Below, one piece after another: positions 58,776 to 64,000 of a stretch of 64,000 nt of DNA. How positions within the stretch are numbered: position 1 is the stretch's first letter; every line of letters starts with the position of its first letter. The stretch lies in NCBI GenBank assembly GCA_963556255.1, contig OY744609.1, forward strand, positions 24,737,634 through 24,801,633. Direction: 5' to 3'. This DNA comes from Allolobophora icterica (lineage: Eukaryota > Annelida > Clitellata > Crassiclitellata > Lumbricidae). The notes under the pieces are model-generated. The model made no database searches, had not been told where the DNA came from, and was given only the letters and a program-made list of their open reading frames with translations. A program made the position numbers and the translations under genes.

Positions 58776-61700
58776 CTGAAACAGAAATTAAATTCATGAA
58801 TGACAAATTAGAATTTCAGAATGCAGTGCATTTCATCTCCATCCTTCAACTCAAAGTTCTACTTCGTGCTTCACTTTAATCCTTTAACGACGAGAGGGAT
58901 TAGTTTTCCATGGATTTTGGTACAGGCTCGTCGAGGGTTAATCCACTTGCAGCGAATATTTGGACTGCAAGAACTCTGAGGCTAACAATAAATTTCAAGA
59001 ACAGAAATGGCAGTAAAATAATGTCATGAGTTAAGACAATGGCTATAGGGTGACTGGAATGAACTGAATTGATCAGTTAACTGAAAACACATACTTATAG
59101 AACATGGAATTAAATACACTTTACTGGAAAGGGTATGAGTCAAAATTATAAATGAATTACTTAATTTACAGTTGATTTGAAACACCTTCTGCAAACATAC
59201 CAAATTTCTAACGAAAAACTCACTGATCTGCCAGAGATCAAGTGAAAATTTTCTGTAATTTTGGTTGGATAGAAAATTTGGTTAATACCTTTTATTAAAC
59301 TCTGAAGTAAAGTCATAACAATTAAAATTATTTAATTAGGATTTGGTTTATTTGGTACCCACTACCCAACACATTGGCTCTAAAGTTGCTTGAAATTTAA
59401 CAAAGGGCGAATTTTCTTGCATCAAGCAAACAAAAAGAAACAAGATGATGATATTGTTGACACTAATTTTCAATTACTTCAATTATATTGAATTTTTTTT
59501 TAAATTTCCTTTTAATTGAGCCTTCCAAGTACTTGTCAAGTGTTTGAATTTCAAATCAGTACATGTAGTCAATAGTCATGCTGGTTGCTGGTTGTTAAGC
59601 TCAGATTTTGAAATATGAAACCAAACACAGTTTGAAAGTTGCTCAAGGGGACCTTTTTCTGTTTGCTTTCAACTTCATCACATAAGAAGGAAAATAGAAG
59701 CTATTTGTCTGAATATTATAGCTACATTTATTATGAAAATGTAAGAAACGATCAGTCTTAACAGTTGTACATTACATTGTTTGAAAGTACAGCAAATTTA
59801 CTTAAACTAAGCTAAAGGATGTCTATTTCAAACATAAAAACGAAACCTCACAACAAAACAGTTAACTAAACCAAATTCTTTATCAATAAAAAAGCATTTA
59901 CCTAAGAATCAAAAGAAAATATCTGCCTGCACAAGAGGTTTTAAATAAGGTGCTGGATAAATTGAGACCAAAATCTTGACCTCATTAAGATCAAGCATAT
60001 CCCAATGATTGCAGAAAAAGGTTCTTAAAAAGTGCAAGTGCTCAAATACACAGAGATGCCATTTAACAACTTGCGTTAAACAAGGTCAGCAAGCTGCCAG
60101 TCTCTGTGACAAACTGTTGCTTACCATATCCATGTGCATCATTCATGTGCCGATGTAGGGATGCATTTTTATAGAACATTCGGCCGCAGTCAGCAAAATG
60201 ACAATAGTAGACGACCTGGGTATCGACGCCATACGGTTTGCCGTGCTTAATGCGCTGGTGCCGAATAAGATGGTCCTTACGAAAGAAGGCCTTGTCACAT
60301 TGATCATATTGACAAACGAATGACTTCTCTCGTTCGTCGCTGCCCTGAGCTGCCCTTCGTCCCGCCCCACGACCACCACCATTGCCTTCCCAATTGGACC
60401 ACTGCAACAAACAGTGCCGATATTCAGTGTAATTCATCAACAAATTTCTGTGCAGTGCACAATTTGGCTTTCTTACTTTTCAACAAATATAGTTCCCCAA
60501 TTTAATTGCAGAAATTATCCAAGAAAAGATGATCTATTGTTATTGATTTCGAATAGACTTTAATCAAAGAATACAACTTGCTTCATTATATTTTACACTA
60601 TCATTAGTCCTGCATGCAAATAAAATTGAAAATGAACATGTAAAATTAATTCATGTATTGTGTCAAAATTAATTCAGGTATTGTGTGAAATCAATACAGG
60701 TATTGTGTCAAAAGTCCAACCACAAAAACACAAACGAAGCATTGGAACTCATCAAAGGGAAGCTCAAAGCATCAAAGAGGAACGAGACAATGACCAGCAT
60801 GTTTGGATGATCAAATCAGTCCACATTCAGCACAGAAGTGTCATCACGCCTGCCATCCTACGAGTTACTGGCAGTAAATTCAGCATTAGTTTGGTCATCT
60901 ATGCTTAGACTGTATCACTTATTAGATACACTCAAGACATATTCTGCTCAAAGTCCAATAAAAGCAAAACAAACTAATGAAACGCAAAACTGACAATCAC
61001 CAAAAACTCAGAACAACAAAACTTATCGAAAGTTCTTAATGTTTGGAAGACGTTCCTAACAGTGAATGCTCAGAACTTCTTTACCTTAACAACTGACATT
61101 CAAATATTCTTCTGTAAACTGAAACAGTTTATTTAAAACTCTGTAAACTGAAGCAATACCGAAAGCTCTATGAACTGAAACAACATGTAACAAACTCTGT
61201 AAACTGAAACAACACTAGGTATAGGGCTGATGGAAACAGCACTTGGTAAGAAGATGACAAGGACTCTACTTCACCTGTTCAGCCTGATCCTCTTCAAGTC
61301 CGTTTTCGTTGCCCCAATCTATTTCTGTTGCCACACAATACTGACCCTTGTCGTCTGCATCCCAATTAGTTCCATCATCATCATCTGCTAGGAGAATCGA
61401 CGAACCAGCGTTCGGGAAAGTCATTCTAGCATTCCTTTTTCTTCTGCCCGAGGAGCGTCGTTGACTTTGGCTGCCGCTCCCGTCTGGCTTCATTTCTGGA
61501 CCGTCATCCTCCTGCTGTTTTTTCTGAGGCCCACTGCAGTTCGGACCATCAGACAATTCACTAACATTTGCAACGAATGACTCATTGTGAGATGTTACAT
61601 CGAACGAATCCAAGACACTTGCGCCATCAAAGTGTTGAGCTGAATTAGATACAAAATCCATCTGGCACTGACTGTTATTAGAGTCGTTGATTGCGTTCAT

Positions 61701-62282
61701 CCACAGCAGTTCGTCGTCTATTTTACCCGATCGTTGATCACCTTCTGACTTGAGATAAACACCATCACCGCCGTTTGGACTGCAGTGTTCTGTGCTTCCG
61801 CTCGCTCCAAAGTCCAGAGCTTCATTCCAGGCACTTGTTGCTACCGCTTCCGGTCTGGCTTCTTCTCTCCACTCCGCCCTCTCTCGCTTGACGGGCATTG
61901 TCTTTCCCGAACTCAGGCGTTTGCGACCAGTCTTTGGAACCGATCGGAGAGGCACAGTATGAGGCCTTGATGGTGCCAGCACCTGATTGTACTCAGCAAC
62001 TGGTGCAGGCACCATTTTTACAGGAGGGGCATGGTCATCACTTGCGCTTGATGCATTGTCTATCTTAGGCACAGCTGAGCCAGGAAACACTTCATCGATA
62101 TGTACAATGAAGACGTCTGTGTTGTCGACTGTGATCCCCAGAAGACCTTCGATCTTCAGCTTCTTCTTGAAGACAAGTCCGTTCTTACAGAGCAAACCGA
62201 CAGTATCCATGAGTAAATCTCTCACCTTCTCCTGGTCTGGCTTCATCTTCTCACAAATGCAAGCTTAACCAATCGATTCACT
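58371..62282 (-). CDS. C2H2 zinc-finger gene with two alternative-looking finger exons
   Basis: Three coding exons on the minus strand: a long first exon (62246 down to 61275), finger exon A (60401 down to 60125 or to its own stop at 60063), and finger exon B (58775 down to 58371). The first exon ends in phase 0 at CAG|GTGAAG. Both A and B begin in phase 0 after good acceptors (TTTGTTGCAG; TTTCTGTTTCAG). Each finger exon encodes two C2H2 fingers with the same spacing. An A-to-B splice from A's internal donor is out of frame and stops after about four codons, so separate C-terminal isoforms are the simplest reading. The product is probably a nuclear DNA-binding regulator. No family name is recognised. 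Confidence 0.8.
58776..60062. other. Intron between finger exons
   Basis: AT-rich with no coding exon seen. A short structure near 58878-58940 (CCTTTAACGACGAG ... CTCGTCGAGGGTTAA) looks like a tiny TTAA-flanked, piggyBac-style remnant. Confidence 0.4.
60063..60401 (-). CDS. Zinc-finger gene, finger exon A
   Basis: Starts after acceptor TTTGTTGCAG in phase 0 (WSNWEGNGGG). It encodes two C2H2 fingers, FVCQYDQCDKAFF...H-QRIK-H and YYCHFADCGRMF...H-MNDA-H, each with C-x4-C-x12-H-x4-H spacing, joined by a 13-residue linker. A consensus donor GTAAGC lies right after HGY at 60124 and would leave one base. If unused, the frame ends at 60063 (112 codons in the exon). The same position in exon B has no donor. 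Confidence 0.8.
   Translation of the reverse strand, partial: WSNWEGNGGGRGAGRRAAQGSDEREKSFVCQYDQCDKAFFRKDHLIRHQRIKHGKPYGVDTQVVYYCHFADCGRMFYKNASLHRHMNDAHGYGKQQFVTETGSLLTLFNASC
60402..61274. other. Intron between the N-terminal exon and finger exon A
   Basis: AT-rich, with short direct repeats of AATTCA-GTATTGTGT near 60640-60710 and CTGTAAACTGAA(A/G)CAA near 61110-61215. No exon seen. Confidence 0.5.
61275..62282 (-). CDS. Zinc-finger gene, N-terminal exon
   Basis: An acceptor (TTTCTTCTTAG, above 62282) precedes a 36-nt 5' UTR with an in-frame TAA. ATG at 62244-62246 (A at -3) then opens 324 codons before the donor. Residues 1-54 (VRDLLMDTVGLLCKNG, IEGLLGITVDNTDVFIVHI) look like a compact conserved module that I cannot name. 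The middle is Ser/Asp-rich with a possible SUMO site (LKSE, 165-168). A basic patch RRSSGRRKR (263-271) is a likely nuclear localisation signal, and an acidic tail follows. A 5' UTR exon must lie upstream, beyond 62290. Confidence 0.85.
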
Positions 62283-62287
62283 CTAAG

Positions 62288-62965
62288 AAGAAATCAAATC
62301 CAACAACACTTTATTTAGCATCAAATTTCATGCACACTGCAATCATATTGTCATAATGCAGGTCAATGTCGATGGTATGCCCAAAAGGAACCTAGTCCAA
62401 CTAAGAGTCAACCAATGCTCTAGTACCTGTTCTGATATGTAACCTGGCTCTTTTTGTAGACCCGAGTAATGCTTACGTTCCTTAGATCACAACTTTAGTT
62501 ATAGATATGTAAGTAAATAAGGCATTATCAAATTGTTTATAATACTGCTTGTGTTTAATTTGTCTTATGTCTCTTACTCATATTGTGATCTCTTTGTATG
62601 TATTGTTGTAAAGTATGAGCGTTTGTCTTGTACTATTAAAGGATTACTTACTTACTTAATTTCTTAATCCTTTACAGATAACATCAATAACATAATTCAG
62701 TAATTTATCTGTCAGTTATACACTAGTGTAATTATACACTAGTGTAATAATTAACTAGAGTATAATGACTATTATACAAAGTACAGCAACATAACGAAAG
62801 AATGTAATAGACACTGGCCCGAGCCCATCATGTCTTCTCACACAAATGGACCATCCTCCTGAAAGTCTCCCATTACAATTACTAACTGAGGCCTTGGATT
62901 CACATGTAGTGCAGCATACACATTTACAAACTGTCTGAAAATACACCTGGTTAGACCTGTTAGAT
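62288..62965. other. Upstream region of the zinc-finger gene
   Basis: No exon identified. A LINE-like 3' tail (GTACTATTAAAGGATTACTTACTTACTTA) ends near 62660. A TATACACTAGTGTAAT direct repeat lies at about 62715-62750. Confidence 0.4.
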
Positions 62966-63875
62966 CAGAGGTGGGAAACTACGGCCCGTGGGCCGGATCC
63001 GGCCCGCCAACACCTTTTATCCGGCCCCACAATTCTTCAGAAATTTTTTTTTTATTTAGACCACGAGAAGTTTTCTTCGTTTTACTCAAGTGGCGCTGCT
63101 CTCTTGCTTAATATTCCGGTCTCGTCTTTAATAATAACTCTATGCATTAACTCTGCCCATCTGCCCCACTTCCCTGCAGAGGTTTTTGTACATGATCTGT
63201 ATACGCAGAAGTGAAATCTGTTCAAGTAAAGCTAATGTTGCATTCAAAGCAGATGAAAGAACAAAACTACAAGAACTTCAGCTGTCAAGTTTGAAAGAAG
63301 AATTCTCCAGACGATTTGTGGATTTTAAATCAGTTGAGACTGAATTTGCTGTGCTTATTATACCGTTCACATAATTTGACATTGACAATTAGCTCACATA
63401 CGGAACTTCAGCTGGAGTTAACCAACCCACAACGTGACATTGTTCTCAAAGAACAGCTCACAGGATCAGACCTGATAACATTCTTTTCTTCACTCAGGAA
63501 GGAAACATTCTCAAATCTAAAAACTTTTGCTTTAAAATGTTTGAGTTATTCGCATCCACTTACATCTATCAACAAAGATTTTTAACTATGAAGATAAACA
63601 AATCCAAGTACAGGTCTCAGTTAAGTGATCTAAACTTGAACTCAAACTGTGAATTGCAACCAGCACATCACTCTGGATTATGGGAAACTTGTTAACTAAA
63701 TGCATGCATGTTCACAGTCACATACATCTCATTAGTAACAGCCAACGAGTATTTAATATATTATAAATAAGTAAACCACTGTTCATGTTAGTCGTTATTA
63801 AAATTTGTTATCCTGCCCTCTGAATTTTTTTGGCGTATAATGTGGCCCCATGTGCCAAAAGTTTGCCCACCTCTG
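62966..63875 (+). mobile_element. hAT element with GTF2IRD2-like transposase remnant
   Basis: The 910-bp element has termini CAGAGGTGGGAAACTA / AGTTTGCCCACCTCTG, flanking TGTTAGAT and TGTTAGGG (6 of 8). The subterminal GGCCCG...GCCGG is typical of this hAT group. Inside, a decayed frame reads LKEEFSRRFVDFKSVETEFA, then TELQLELTNPQRDIVLKEQ, LITFFSS and FSNLKTFALKCLS. This matches the C-terminal part of hAT transposases of the GTF2IRD2/Charlie type. One frameshift separates the two pieces. Confidence 0.85.
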
Positions 63876-63882
63876 TGTTAGG

Positions 63883-64000
63883 GGGTCAACCCGAATAGCC
63901 GAAACCCGAATGCCTGAAAACGCTGAAATACGCAAAAGCCCGATTTCCAGAAAACAGTTTTATAGAAAGCGGCCGAACTTCCGAACACTATTCAAAGATA
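63883..64000. repeat. Dispersed repeat running off the window edge
   Basis: GGTCAACCCGAAT ... CGATTTCCAGAAAACAGTTTT is an inverted copy of 15770-15850. The element type cannot be judged because the rest lies outside the window. Confidence 0.6.

Overview
The window looks like genomic DNA from a bilaterian, probably marine, invertebrate. The genes are split by GT-AG introns, intergenic DNA is AT-rich, and repeats include CR1/L2-like LINEs, tRNA-derived SINEs, hAT, piggyBac, PIF/Harbinger-like and pogo/Tigger-like elements. The word TAGGCCTA is unusually common around 9.7-12.6 kb and 47-49 kb. I cannot name the phylum from sequence alone.

The best-supported gene is a complete PIWI-clade Argonaute on the + strand (start codon 16108, stop 43458). 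I traced 19 coding exons; all junction phases agree and the product is 988 residues. It has arginine-glycine motifs at the N-terminus, a PAZ domain, and MID and PIWI domains with an intact Asp-Asp-His catalytic triad. Its MID/PIWI region resembles the PIWIL2/Mili/Ago3 branch. Its introns hold many LINE fragments, three hAT elements, a piggyBac remnant and two Harbinger-like MITEs.

On the right, minus strand, is a C2H2 zinc-finger gene (58371-62282). One long acidic/serine-rich N-terminal exon is followed by two separate exons, each encoding a pair of C2H2 fingers of identical layout. Both finger exons accept the same reading phase, which suggests alternative C-terminal cassettes, as in fly lola.

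On the left (0.8-13.3 kb, minus strand) there is a chain of very short exon-like segments with good splice signals and compatible phases, including a tandem array of diverged 33-42 nt phase-1 micro-exons. One of these is broken by a hAT insertion. This is the most speculative and potentially the most novel part of the window.

The rest is mostly mobile DNA. A nested inverted-repeat structure with a strand-switching tetranucleotide array lies at 13.7-15.6 kb. Several hAT elements have clear 8-bp target duplications. A 4.5-kb composite with 8-bp target duplications and a THAP-domain reading frame lies at 48.6-53.2 kb. Two small possible first exons (48323-48490 minus; 54649-54918 plus) remain unassigned. 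All exon calls are by eye from splice signals, phase and family resemblance; no transcript or database check was possible.
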